NCBI RefSeq assembly: GCF_018326285.1
Contig: NZ_AP023362.1
Coordinates: 1,674,001 to 1,738,000, forward strand
Direction: 5' to 3'
Source: Mycolicibacterium sp. TY81
Lineage (GTDB): Bacteria > Actinomycetota > Actinomycetes > Mycobacteriales > Mycobacteriaceae
DNA: 64,000 nucleotides
In this document: positions 9,465-19,168 of the stretch, in pieces
Layout: every line of letters starts with the position of its first letter
Numbering within the stretch: the stretch's first letter is position 1
Position numbers and translations under genes: made by a program
The notes under the pieces: model-generated
Databases searched by the model: none
The model's input: the letters and a program-made list of their open reading frames with translations, nothing else
What the model was told of the DNA's origin: nothing

Positions 9465-10794
9465 ATCGACAACGCGCGACGGCCGGGGTTCTGCAGCGAC
9501 ATCGCTGCAGGCCCCGGCCGCCGTGCGCAAGACCAACCTCCCGGGCGGGCTGCGGGTCGTCACCGAACACCTGCCGCACGTGCATTCGGCGTCGGTCGGG
9601 GTGTGGGTCAACGTCGGTTCGCGTGACGAAGGCCCCAGCGTCGCCGGGGCCGCGCACTTCCTGGAACACCTGCTGTTCAAGTCGACCCCGACGCGCTCCG
9701 CTGTCGAGATCGCCCAGTCGATGGACGCCGTCGGCGGTGAGCTGAACGCCTTCACCGCTCGCGAGCACACCTGCTACTACGCGCACGTGCTCGACAGCGA
9801 TCTCGGGCTGGCCATCGACCTGGTTTCGGACGTCGTGCTCAACGGCCGTTGTGCCGCAAGCGATGTCGAGCTGGAGCGTGACGTGGTGCTCGAAGAGATC
9901 GCCATGCGCGACGACGATCCCGAGGACACCCTCGCGGACGTCTTCCTCGGCTCCATGTTCGGCACGCACCCGGTGGGTCGTCCGGTCATCGGTAGCGTCG
10001 AATCGATCACGTCGATGACCCGCAACCAGTTGCACTCGTTCCACGTCCGCCGGTACACCCCGGACCGGATGGTGGTCGCGGTCGCCGGAAACATCGACCA
10101 CGACGAAGTTGTGGCCATGGTGCGCAAGCACTTTCGGCCGCACCTCGTGCGGGGCCGTAAGCCCGTGCCGCCGCGTAAGGGCGCCGGCCGGGTGCCGGGC
10201 ACGCCGACTCTGCAATTCATCAAGCGTGATTCCGAGCAGGCCCACATGTACCTGGGCGTGCGCACCCCGGGCCGCAATTGGGAGCACCGGTGGGCACTGT
10301 CGGTGCTCAACACGGCGCTCGGCGGTGGGCTGAGTTCGAGGCTGTTCCAGCAGATCCGGGAGAACCGCGGACTGGCCTACTCGGTGTATTCCACGATCGA
10401 CACGTTCTCCGATGCCGGTGCGCTGTCGGTGTACTCGGCGTGCCTGCCGGACCGCTTCGACGAGGTGGTCCGGGTGACCACCGACGTGCTGGAAGACGTT
10501 GCGCGCGAAGGCATCACCGCTGACGAGTTGCGTATCGCCAAGGGCTCGATGCGCGGCGGTCTGGTGCTCGGGCTGGAGGATTCCGGTTCCCGGATGCACC
10601 GCATCGGACGCGCGGAGCTGAATTACGGCAACCACAAGTCGATCTCGGACACGCTCGCGTCGATCGACGCGGTGACGCTCGAAGAGGTCAACGCCGTCGC
10701 CCGCGAACTGCTGACGCGCCCGTTCGGTGCCGCGGTCCTGGGCCCGCACCGGTCCAAGCGCTCACTGCCGAAGCAGCTGCGCTCCCTCGACTAG
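9442..10794 (+). CDS. pepR: M16-family zinc metallopeptidase PepR
   Basis: A 450-residue M16B (pitrilysin-like) protease. The inverted zinc motif HFLEH is at H72, E75 and H76, and the distal glutamate lies in [16 protein letters not shown]. The second half carries the R/Y pair region [23 protein letters not shown] chose ATG 9442, inside the end of gpsI, because upstream residues are the shadow of the PNPase tail. The gene follows gpsI in M. tuberculosis as well (Rv2782c). It ends just before a perfect 23-bp-arm hairpin that separates it from the convergent gene. Confidence 0.92.
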   Translation: MPRLQTPKSTTRDGRGSAATSLQAPAAVRKTNLPGGLRVVTEHLPHVHSASVGVWVNVGSRDEGPSVAGAAHFLEHLLFKSTPTRSAVEIAQSMDAVGGELNAFTAREHTCYYAHVLDSDLGLAIDLVSDVVLNGRCAASDVELERDVVLEEIAMRDDDPEDTLADVFLGSMFGTHPVGRPVIGSVESITSMTRNQLHSFHVRRYTPDRMVVAVAGNIDHDEVVAMVRKHFRPHLVRGRKPVPPRKGAGRVPGTPTLQFIKRDSEQAHMYLGVRTPGRNWEHRWALSVLNTALGGGLSSRLFQQIRENRGLAYSVYSTIDTFSDAGALSVYSACLPDRFDEVVRVTTDVLEDVAREGITADELRIAKGSMRGGLVLGLEDSGSRMHRIGRAELNYGNHKSISDTLASIDAVTLEEVNAVARELLTRPFGAAVLGPHRSKRSLPKQLRSLD

Positions 10795-10795
10795 T

Positions 10796-10844
10796 GATTT
10801 GTGCACGATAATCCGCGCTCGGCGCGGATTATCGTGCACAAATC
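10796..10844. terminator. perfect bidirectional hairpin terminator (23-bp arms, 3-base loop)
   Basis: Positions 10796-10818 and 10822-10844 are exact reverse complements, with loop TCG. It lies 1 bp after the pepR stop and 3 bp from the stop of the facing gene, so it can end both transcripts. The arms begin GATTTGTGCACG; I suspect a dispersed genomic terminator repeat, which a genome search would show. Confidence 0.85.
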
Positions 10845-10847
10845 GCG

Positions 10848-11405
10848 TCAGTGGCCGAGGCGTAGCGAGTCGTCGCGGCGCAGCACGAAGAAGTACGGCT
10901 GCGATTCGCCGCGCAGGTCCATGGCGCCCAGGACGGCGTCGTCGGACAGCTTGCGGAAAACGTCGTTGATCGGCAGCTGGTCGTAAACCATTGTGGCGGT
11001 GTCGACTCCGCGGTAACGGGTGGTGCGCAGCCGGGCCTTCGCCGAGCGGGCCCGCAGCAGTGGCCGCAGGGCGGCGATGGGCTTGGCGGCCGGAAGCCGG
11101 TGCAGCATCGGGATTTTCGTGGCGAGCCCGGCGCCGGAGAACGCCAGCACCGGGTTGAGGGGCCACAGCTTCTCGCCGGACAGGTCGGGAAACAGCAGTG
11201 GGTGGACGGTTTCGGCGTCGACGAACTGCTTTCCCCACCAGCCGCTGGCTTCCAGCAGCCCGTCCATCGGATGTCCGGTGGGTATCTCGGCCCCGTGCCA
11301 GGTGCCGATCATGAAGTCGGGTTCGACGGCCGGCGCGGCGTCGAAGATCTCGAGTGCTTCTGCCGTCGTGGTCGGCGGGGCTGGGAGCAGTTCCTGCAAG
11401 AGCAT
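10848..11405 (-). CDS. DUF4334/GXWXG-type protein
   Basis: A 185-residue soluble protein. The N-terminal part has the GTWHGAEIPTGHPMDGLL signature of the GXWXG domain, and the C-terminal half fits DUF4334 (KLWPLNPVLAFSG, then TMVYDQLPINDVFRKL). The biochemical role is unknown to me. The frame is open to GTG 11426, but a minus-strand TATCGT (11413-11418) lies seven bases before ATG 11405, so I take 11405 as the leaderless start. A perfect 16-bp palindrome just upstream may be an operator. It converges with pepR across the strong hairpin. Confidence 0.75.
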   Translation of the reverse strand: MLLQELLPAPPTTTAEALEIFDAAPAVEPDFMIGTWHGAEIPTGHPMDGLLEASGWWGKQFVDAETVHPLLFPDLSGEKLWPLNPVLAFSGAGLATKIPMLHRLPAAKPIAALRPLLRARSAKARLRTTRYRGVDTATMVYDQLPINDVFRKLSDDAVLGAMDLRGESQPYFFVLRRDDSLRLGH

Positions 11406-11412
11406 GGCCACG

Positions 11413-11418
11413 ACGATA
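11413..11418 (-). promoter_or_regulatory. -10 hexamer for the DUF4334 gene
   Basis: Minus-strand TATCGT is followed by seven bases and ATG 11405. The adjacent palindrome at 11419-11434 covers the spacer and -35 region. Confidence 0.45.
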
Positions 11419-11434
11419 CTTGACACGTGTCAAG
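11419..11434. promoter_or_regulatory. 16-bp perfect palindrome, probable repressor operator
   Basis: CTTGACACGTGTCAAG reads the same on both strands and abuts the -10 hexamer of the minus-strand DUF4334 gene. Perfect palindromes of this size in promoters usually bind dimeric repressors such as TetR-family proteins. The regulator is not identified. Confidence 0.55.
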
Positions 11435-11461
11435 AATGGCAGTGGTGGCCCGGCGGAAAGT

Positions 11462-11501
11462 CATCGCCCGGCCAGCGCGACGCTGCGCTGACCGGGCGAT
11501 G
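11462..11501 (-). terminator. hairpin terminator after ald
   Basis: CATCGCCCGG (11462-11471) pairs with CCGGGCGATG (11492-11501). An inner CAGCGC/GCGCTG pair leaves a six-base loop and one C-A mismatch. It lies 17 bp beyond the ald stop on the minus strand. Confidence 0.75.
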
Positions 11502-11518
11502 GGTATCGGGTTCGTGGG

Positions 11519-12625
11519 TTACAGCGCGACGCGGCCGAGCGGAATGTCGAGGTCCGCGGCGACCTGGCTGCACAGCAGCTCACCGTCGTGCGTCGACAGG
11601 CCCTTGGCCAGCGCGGCGTCGTTCCGGCAGGCCGCCTGCCAGCCCTGGTCGGCGAGCTTGAGCACGTACGGCAGCGTCGCGTTGGTCAGCGCGTAGGTCG
11701 ACGTGCGCGGCACGGCGCCGGGCATGTTGGCGACGCAGTAGAACACCGAGTCGTGCACGGCGAAGGTCGGGTCGTCGTGCGTGGTGGGCTTCGAGTCCTC
11801 GAAGCAGCCGCCCTGGTCGATCGCGATGTCGACCAGCACCGAGCCCGACTTCATGTGGGCCACAGTCGAATTGGTGACGAGCTTGGGCGCCTTGGCGCCG
11901 GGGACCAGCACCGCGCCGATCACCAGGTCGGCCTGCTTGACGGCGTCTTCCAGGTCCAGGCTCGAGGAGTACCGGGTGTGGATCCGGCCGTTGAACTCCG
12001 CGTCGATCCGGCGCAGGGTGTCCAGGTTGACGTCGAAGACCGTCACCTGCGCGCCCATGCCACTGGCGATCTGTGCCGCGTGGAAGCCTGCCGTGCCACC
12101 ACCGATGACGACGACGTTGGCGGGGGCCACGCCGGGCACGCCGCCCATCAGGACGCCGCGGCCGCCGTGGCTGCGCATGAGGTGGTAGGCGCCGACCTGG
12201 GCCGACAGCCGGCCTGCCACTTCGCTCATCGGGGCGAGCAGCGGCAGGCGGCCGTCGGCAGTCTGAACGGTTTCGTAGGCGATCGAGGTGGTGCCCGATG
12301 CCAGCAGCGCGTCGGTGCATTCGCGCGAGGCGGCCAGGTGCAGGTAGGTGAACAGCGTCTGGCCCTTGCGCATGCGGTGGTACTCGGCCGCGATGGGCTC
12401 CTTGACCTTGAGCAGCAGATCCGACTCGGCCCAGACCTGGTCCGCGGTGGTGACGATCTGTGCGCCGGCGGCCTTGAAGTCGTTGTCCGCGATGGCAGAT
12501 CCCTCGCCGGCCCCGGCCTGGATCAGTACCTCATGGCCGTGCTTGATCAGTTCGGCGACGCCGGCCGGGGTGATGGCCACCCGGTACTCGTTGTTCTTGA
12601 TTTCGGTCGGGATACCGACGTGCAT
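11519..12625 (-). CDS. ald: L-alanine dehydrogenase
   Basis: A 368-residue Ald, which interconverts L-alanine with pyruvate and ammonia using NAD, and is also known for glyoxylate amination. The N-terminus MHVGIPTEIKNNEYRVAITP, the substrate region with LFTYLHLAAS, and the Rossmann core VVIGGGTAGFHAAQIASGMGA are all typical, and the length matches the family. The start ATG 12625 has AGGAGA a few bases upstream. It is divergent from an Lrp/AsnC regulator matching AldR, which activates ald in other mycobacteria. The shared intergenic is A+T-rich around 12660-12714. Confidence 0.95.
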   Translation of the reverse strand: MHVGIPTEIKNNEYRVAITPAGVAELIKHGHEVLIQAGAGEGSAIADNDFKAAGAQIVTTADQVWAESDLLLKVKEPIAAEYHRMRKGQTLFTYLHLAASRECTDALLASGTTSIAYETVQTADGRLPLLAPMSEVAGRLSAQVGAYHLMRSHGGRGVLMGGVPGVAPANVVVIGGGTAGFHAAQIASGMGAQVTVFDVNLDTLRRIDAEFNGRIHTRYSSSLDLEDAVKQADLVIGAVLVPGAKAPKLVTNSTVAHMKSGSVLVDIAIDQGGCFEDSKPTTHDDPTFAVHDSVFYCVANMPGAVPRTSTYALTNATLPYVLKLADQGWQAACRNDAALAKGLSTHDGELLCSQVAADLDIPLGRVAL

Positions 12626-12680
12626 CTGGGGTTCTCCTCAAGGCGGATCAGGTGGTGCCCTAAGTGTGAATAAACGTCGA

Positions 12681-12707
12681 GTGACCTGCAATATCTGTGA
12701 TTATAAT
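12681..12707 (+). promoter_or_regulatory. aldR promoter with consensus -10 (leaderless)
   Basis: TATAAT at 12702-12707 is followed by seven bases and ATG 12715. GTGACC at 12681-12686 is a possible -35 hexamer, though the spacer is short. The A+T-rich stretch between ald and this promoter is the likely AldR-binding region. Confidence 0.55.
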
Positions 12708-12714
12708 TCTCGAT

Positions 12715-13239
12715 ATGGCACCTGTCAGTGAACGATCTTCGAAAACGTCGGTCCAGGACGCCTCGCAGCCGAAGGATGTTCAGCCCGTCGAACTCGACGA
12801 CGTCGACCGGCAGATCGTGACCGCGCTGCACGCTGACGCACGCATGCCCAACAGTGCATTGGCCGAGCTCGTCGGGATCGCCGCGTCGACGTGTCATGGC
12901 CGGGTTCGCCGGTTGCAACAGCTCGGGGTGATCCGCGGTTTCCATGCCGACATCGATCCGGCGGCCATCGGCCTGGGCCTGCAGGCGATGATCTCGGTGA
13001 GTCTGCAATCAGGGGCGCGGGCCCGCATCCGTGACTTCATCGCCCACATGCGGCGGCTGCCGCAGGTGATGGACGTCTATTTCCTGGCCGGCGCCGACGA
13101 CTTCATCCTGCATGTCGCCGCCCGCGACACCGCGCACCTGCGGGCGTTCGTGGTCGAGCACCTCAACGCCGACGCCGATGTGGCGGGCACCCAGACGTCG
13201 CTGATCTTCGAGCACCTGCGGGGTGCGTCACCCCTGTAA
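12715..13239 (+). CDS. aldR: Lrp/AsnC-family regulator of alanine dehydrogenase
   Basis: A 174-residue feast/famine regulator. A 20-residue polar N-terminal extension precedes the helix-turn-helix (LDDVDRQIVTALHADARMPN, then IAASTCHGRVRRLQQLGVI). The RAM effector domain follows (MDVYFLAGADDFILHVAARD, then GTQTSLIFEHLRG). The frame is open to 12697, but ATG 12715 is seven bases after a perfect TATAAT. Divergence from ald is the established arrangement for AldR, which senses alanine and other amino acids. Confidence 0.9.
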   Translation: MAPVSERSSKTSVQDASQPKDVQPVELDDVDRQIVTALHADARMPNSALAELVGIAASTCHGRVRRLQQLGVIRGFHADIDPAAIGLGLQAMISVSLQSGARARIRDFIAHMRRLPQVMDVYFLAGADDFILHVAARDTAHLRAFVVEHLNADADVAGTQTSLIFEHLRGASPL

Positions 13240-13259
13240 CCGGTTGCGGCGGAACGGGA

Positions 13260-13856
13260 TCAGGATCGGGTCGCGGCCCGGAGTTCGGAGAGTGCCTCGC
13301 GGATGTGCTCGGCGAGGCTACGGTCGGCGGGGTCGGTGAGCCAGTGTTCGAACGCCACCTTGAACACCGCGATACCGGCCTCGGCGACCAGGCTCGCTGT
13401 GGGGTCGGCGACGCCGCGCCGGCGTAACGCATCGCCGATGGTCGTCGCCAGCGATGCGAGCTTGATGAGTTCGCGTTCTTGCAGGCTCGGATTGGCGGCG
13501 ATCACGGCCTGGCGCCGGCGGGCATGTGGAAGACGGTCGGCGAAGAAGTCGGACAGTGATTCCAGTGCGCCGGCGACGGCGTCGAGTGGCGTGGTGGCGG
13601 CCGGGGCGGCGTCGATGGCGGCGCCGAGTGCGTCGGCGAGTTCGCGGCCCCGAAACAGCACCTCGCGTTTGTCGGCGAAGTGCCGGAAGAAGGTGCGTTC
13701 CGTGAGGCCTGCTCGGGCGGCGATCTCGGCGACCGTCGTCTCATCGAAGCCCTGCTCCACGTACAGGTCCAGGGCCGCCTGCTCCAAGCGGCCCTGCGCG
13801 TTCGGTTCCCAACGGCCCACGGGCGGATTGTAGGCGATGTCAGGGACTGTCACCAC
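13260..13856 (-). CDS. TetR-family transcriptional regulator
   Basis: A 198-residue TetR-type repressor. The N-terminal HTH is clear: AALDLYVEQGFDETTVAEIAARAGLTERTFFRHFADKREVL. The C-terminal ligand-binding half is helical and Ala-rich. Two tandem GTG codons at 13851-13856 are candidate starts. It is divergent from an NAD(P)-binding oxidoreductase, and their shared intergenic is full of TGTCA/TGACA half-sites including an 9-bp-arm inverted repeat, so it very likely represses itself and that gene. The ligand is unknown. Confidence 0.88.
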   Translation of the reverse strand: MVTVPDIAYNPPVGRWEPNAQGRLEQAALDLYVEQGFDETTVAEIAARAGLTERTFFRHFADKREVLFRGRELADALGAAIDAAPAATTPLDAVAGALESLSDFFADRLPHARRRQAVIAANPSLQERELIKLASLATTIGDALRRRGVADPTASLVAEAGIAVFKVAFEHWLTDPADRSLAEHIREALSELRAATRS

Positions 13857-13892
13857 GAGTGATGACAGTGTCTGACATGAGGTGTACGTTCG

Positions 13893-13915
13893 GTGATGTC
13901 ATTCACTGACATCAC
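13893..13915. promoter_or_regulatory. inverted-repeat operator between TetR gene and oxidoreductase
   Basis: GTGATGTCA (13893-13901) and TGACATCAC (13907-13915) are exact reverse complements around TTCAC. Related TGTCAG..CTGTCA and TGACAG..TGACA patterns occur at 13839-13852 and 13863-13878. The cluster fits a TetR operator overlapping both promoters. Confidence 0.6.
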
Positions 13916-13931
13916 TCGAGGAGTTGAAATC

Positions 13932-16528
<2,597 letters not shown>

Positions 16529-16538
16529 CGGGCCGGTG

Positions 16539-17009
16539 ATGACCAAACCGAGCTCGCAGGTATTCCGCATCCAGCTGGTCGTCGCATTCCTGTGCGTGGC
16601 GCTGGTGGTCTACTTCGTGATGCTCGGGCGTTCCGGCGTCATCCTGATGCAGTCGGGGGAGGCCGCGGCGATCGGCCTCGGTATCGGCATCTTCGTGCTG
16701 CCGCTGATCGGGCTGTGGGCCATGGTCGCCACGCTGCGCGCCGGTTTCGCGCACCAGCGGCTGGCCCGGCTGGCGCACGACGAGGGCGTCGAGCTCGACA
16801 TCAGTGACCTGCCCAAGCGCCCGTCGGGCCGCATCGAACGTGACGCCGCCGACGCGCTGTTCGAGTCGGTGCGGGACGAGGTCGAGGCTAGTCCCGATGA
16901 TTGGCGCGGCTGGTACCGGCTGGCCCGCGCCTACGACTACGCGGGGGACCGGGCCCGGGCCCGGGAAACCATCCGCAAGGCCGTCCGTCTGGAGCAGGCC
17001 TCGCGATGA
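16539..17009 (+). CDS. small membrane protein (Rv2772c-like)
   Basis: A 156-residue protein with two hydrophobic helices (IQLVVAFLCVALVVYFVML and AIGLGIGIFVLPLIGLWAMVATL). A basic, soluble C-terminal half ends in a TPR-like helix pair (DDWRGWYRLARAYDYAGDRARARETIRKAV). GTG 16536 just before ATG 16539 is an alternative start. It follows dapB by 10 bp and its stop overlaps the start of the flavodoxin-like fragment (ATGA), so all lie on one transcript. The function is unknown. Confidence 0.75.
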   Translation: MTKPSSQVFRIQLVVAFLCVALVVYFVMLGRSGVILMQSGEAAAIGLGIGIFVLPLIGLWAMVATLRAGFAHQRLARLAHDEGVELDISDLPKRPSGRIERDAADALFESVRDEVEASPDDWRGWYRLARAYDYAGDRARARETIRKAVRLEQASR

Positions 17010-17356
17010 AACTCCTTGTCGTGCACCACACTCCGTCTCCGCACTGTCAGGAGATGTTCGAGGCGGTGCTCGCCGGGGCAACTGATCCCGAGATCGAGGG
17101 CGTCGACGTCGTGCGGCGTCCGGCGCTGACGCTGTCGGCCGCCGACGTGCTGGAAGCCGACGGCTATCTGCTCGGTTCGCCGGCGAATCTCGGCTACATG
17201 TCGGGCGCCCTCAAGCAATATTTTGTCAATTACCCGTCTAATACGCCGCGCGGAACCGTGGCCTGCCCAAACTTATTAGGGCGGCTCGCAGGGCAAAATA
17301 CAGGGTCAAATCGCGGTGATGTTTCACTCAGCGCGGGGGTGTATTCCCGCTGGTAG
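17006..17356 (+). pseudogene. truncated flavodoxin-like gene (first copy of a tandem pair)
   Basis: The first 72 codons are closely similar to the start of the intact copy at 17592: both have HHTPSPHCQEM, a short variable stretch, EADGYL and SPANLGY. Homology stops abruptly after GYMSGALKQ at about 17220. The next 45 codons (YFVNYPSNTP and on, to TAG 17354-17356) come from A+T-richer DNA with no resemblance to the family. The fragment lacks the second half of the flavodoxin fold and is probably non-functional. It overlaps the upstream membrane gene (ATGA), so it sits where the original gene should be. Confidence 0.75.
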
Positions 17357-17397
17357 CGTCGGTTTTGGCAGTCAAATCGAACAAAGGAGAAGACGCC

Positions 17398-17592
17398 GTG
17401 ACCGATATCTTTTGCCGCGTACCCCAGGCTCCCGAGCCCACTGCGGAGCCCTACGCCCGTGCCCACGCTCATGCGTGCAGCGAGCGTGCCAAGTTCCCTG
17501 GCCGGTTCGCAAAGTGGTACGTCGAGAACGGCATCGGCTTGGCCGTTGCTGACGCTTGGGCCGCAGCACCGGAGGATGTGAAGGTCATCTAG
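17398..17592 (+). CDS. small hypothetical protein inserted between flavodoxin copies
   Basis: A 64-residue ORF with a strong ribosome site (AAAGGAGA at 17383-17390, seven bases before GTG 17398). The product begins TDIFCRVPQAPEP, has an Ala/His-rich stretch (YARAHAHACSERAKF) and ends GLAVADAWAAAPEDVKVI. No membrane segment or known domain is visible. Its stop overlaps GTG 17592 of the intact flavodoxin-like gene (TAGTG), so the two are translationally coupled. It seems to have arrived with the segment that breaks the first copy. I do not recognise the family. Confidence 0.55.
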   Translation: MTDIFCRVPQAPEPTAEPYARAHAHACSERAKFPGRFAKWYVENGIGLAVADAWAAAPEDVKVI

Positions 17593-18047
17593 TGCCTCGC
17601 CTGCTGATCATCCACCACACCCCGTCGCCACACTGCCAGGAGATGCTGGAGGCGGTGCTGGCCGGTACGACCGATCCGGACATCGAGGGTGTGGAGGTCG
17701 TGCGCCGTCCGGCCTTGACGTGCTCACCCACTGATGCGCTGGAGGCCGACGGCTACCTGATCGGCAGCCCGGCGAACCTCGGCTATCTCAGCGGTGCCGT
17801 GAAACACGCCTTCGATCAGCTGTATTACCCGTGCCTCGATGCGACACGGGGGAGACCGTTCGGGGTCTGGCTGCACGGCAACGAGGGCACCGAAGGGGCC
17901 GAGCGCGCGGTGGACGGCATCACCACCGGGCTGGGTTGGGGACGGGCAGCGGCGACGGTGATCGTGTCCGGCAAGCCGAGCAAGGCCGACCTTGAGGCGT
18001 GCTGGAATCTTGGTGCGACGGTCGCTGCGACACTGATGGAGCCGTGA
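17592..18047 (+). CDS. flavodoxin/NAD(P)H-dependent oxidoreductase-like protein (intact copy)
   Basis: A 151-residue flavodoxin-fold protein. The phosphate-binding region HHTPSPHCQEM follows the first strand, SPANLGYLSGAVKHAFDQLYY matches the second flavin loop region of NADPH-dependent FMN reductases, and GNEGTEGAERA follows. It probably binds FMN and moves electrons, though the partner is unknown. GTG 17592 overlaps the stop of the small ORF upstream. It is a divergent duplicate of the truncated gene at 17006, not a recent identical copy, and keeps the C-terminal half that the first copy lost. Confidence 0.75.
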   Translation: MPRLLIIHHTPSPHCQEMLEAVLAGTTDPDIEGVEVVRRPALTCSPTDALEADGYLIGSPANLGYLSGAVKHAFDQLYYPCLDATRGRPFGVWLHGNEGTEGAERAVDGITTGLGWGRAAATVIVSGKPSKADLEACWNLGATVAATLMEP

Positions 18048-18067
18048 GGTTCGGCAACGGCGCGGAG

Positions 18068-19168
18068 TCAGTCTTGTCTGTCGCCTTGAGCCCGCAGCTT
18101 CTGAATTAGTTCTTCAAGGGCCGCAAGGGAATTAGCGGTGTACTCGATCATCAACTCGTTGCCGTTGCGTACCCACGATTCGTGCACGCCCCGGATGGCT
18201 TCTCGTTGCGCCTCGGCCAGCGTAAGCGGATCGAAGCCGTCGAAGTCCACCACCTCATGGCCTGGATGACTGCTCCAATCGCACTCATCGCAGACTTGGA
18301 AATGATCTCCGTCAGTACCGATTTCGGGATCGAAGTACGTACGCACTGCACGAGATTCGCAGCGAGGGCATTGGTCGGTGCGATCCCAGAGGTCCCGCGT
18401 CAGAACGTTGGCCATGTGCACTGCGATGGTGTCGACTGCGCGCTTGGCGATGAGGGCAGCTGTTCTGTTGGCATTCCGGTGGTGCGTCAGGTGGTTTACC
18501 AGTTCCCAGGCTTTGTCGGTTGTCGCCTTGAGGTAGCCCCGCATTTTGTCGTTCGAGCTGCCGGGGCAGTAGTGGTTGAACAGCAGCTCACCCCACGCCT
18601 TGACGTTGGCGTCCTGGGGTTCTTCGATGCCATCCGGTAGGTCAGTTCTGCGACGAGCCGCCGCCATCAGCGAGATCATGCACTCCCGCAGCTGCATGCC
18701 GACGCCTTGAAAGTCGACCACCTCAACGGCACGGTCGAGGTCTTCTTCGGCCTGTGCCAGCCTACGTACGACCTCGTCGAAAGGCGTGACGAATCCGGCT
18801 CCGAACTTTTCCTCTCTCGACCTGAGCCGCGTCATCAGGCCAATGTGGAAGGACAAAGTGTAATCCAGGCTCTGGAAGTGGCGTCGTGAGTAGAGGAGGG
18901 TCCCGTTGGTCAGGACCCAATACCGATCGGCGTCAGTCGTCACATCCCAAACCTCGTATGGGATTCCCATGACGTGTTCGACCTTCACACGCTCAACATG
19001 TTGGACCGTCTCGTCGTGAACCGTCTCCTCAACGTAGTCAGCGATTTCCCTCTCGGCGTGATAGTCACGGTCGGGGCTGTATTGCGCTAGCTGATCTGCG
19101 GGGACGGGCTGATCGGGTGGGATTGTGCAGTCGCCGTCGAATTCCTCAGGCTCAGGTTCGTTGTTCAT
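18068..19168 (-). CDS. helical protein with C-terminal zinc ribbon, partner of the DUF6602 gene
   Basis: A 366-residue protein I cannot place in a named family. The N-terminal 60 residues are acidic. Residues about 60-95 form a beta-rich segment (YEVWDVTTDADRYWVLTNGTLLYS). Residues 100-255 look all-helical and include WELVNHLTHHRNANR (221-235), faintly reminiscent of HEPN-type helical bundles. C267, C270, C293 and C296 make a four-cysteine zinc ribbon. The start ATG 19168 overlaps the stop of the upstream gene (TGATG), so the two are coupled. Codon use is less GC-biased than in neighbouring core genes. A defence role is inferred from context only. Confidence 0.65.
   Translation of the reverse strand: MNNEPEPEEFDGDCTIPPDQPVPADQLAQYSPDRDYHAEREIADYVEETVHDETVQHVERVKVEHVMGIPYEVWDVTTDADRYWVLTNGTLLYSRRHFQSLDYTLSFHIGLMTRLRSREEKFGAGFVTPFDEVVRRLAQAEEDLDRAVEVVDFQGVGMQLRECMISLMAAARRRTDLPDGIEEPQDANVKAWGELLFNHYCPGSSNDKMRGYLKATTDKAWELVNHLTHHRNANRTAALIAKRAVDTIAVHMANVLTRDLWDRTDQCPRCESRAVRTYFDPEIGTDGDHFQVCDECDWSSHPGHEVVDFDGFDPLTLAEAQREAIRGVHESWVRNGNELMIEYTANSLAALEELIQKLRAQGDRQD

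Noticed and set aside
6969..9770. Very long minus-strand open frame opposite gpsI
   Set aside because: His/Arg/Gly-rich shadow caused by GC-rich third positions of the PNPase gene; no domain.
17220..17397. Possible attachment site or tRNA fragment in the segment that breaks the flavodoxin gene
   Set aside because: No tRNA cloverleaf, direct repeats or integrase gene were seen nearby.
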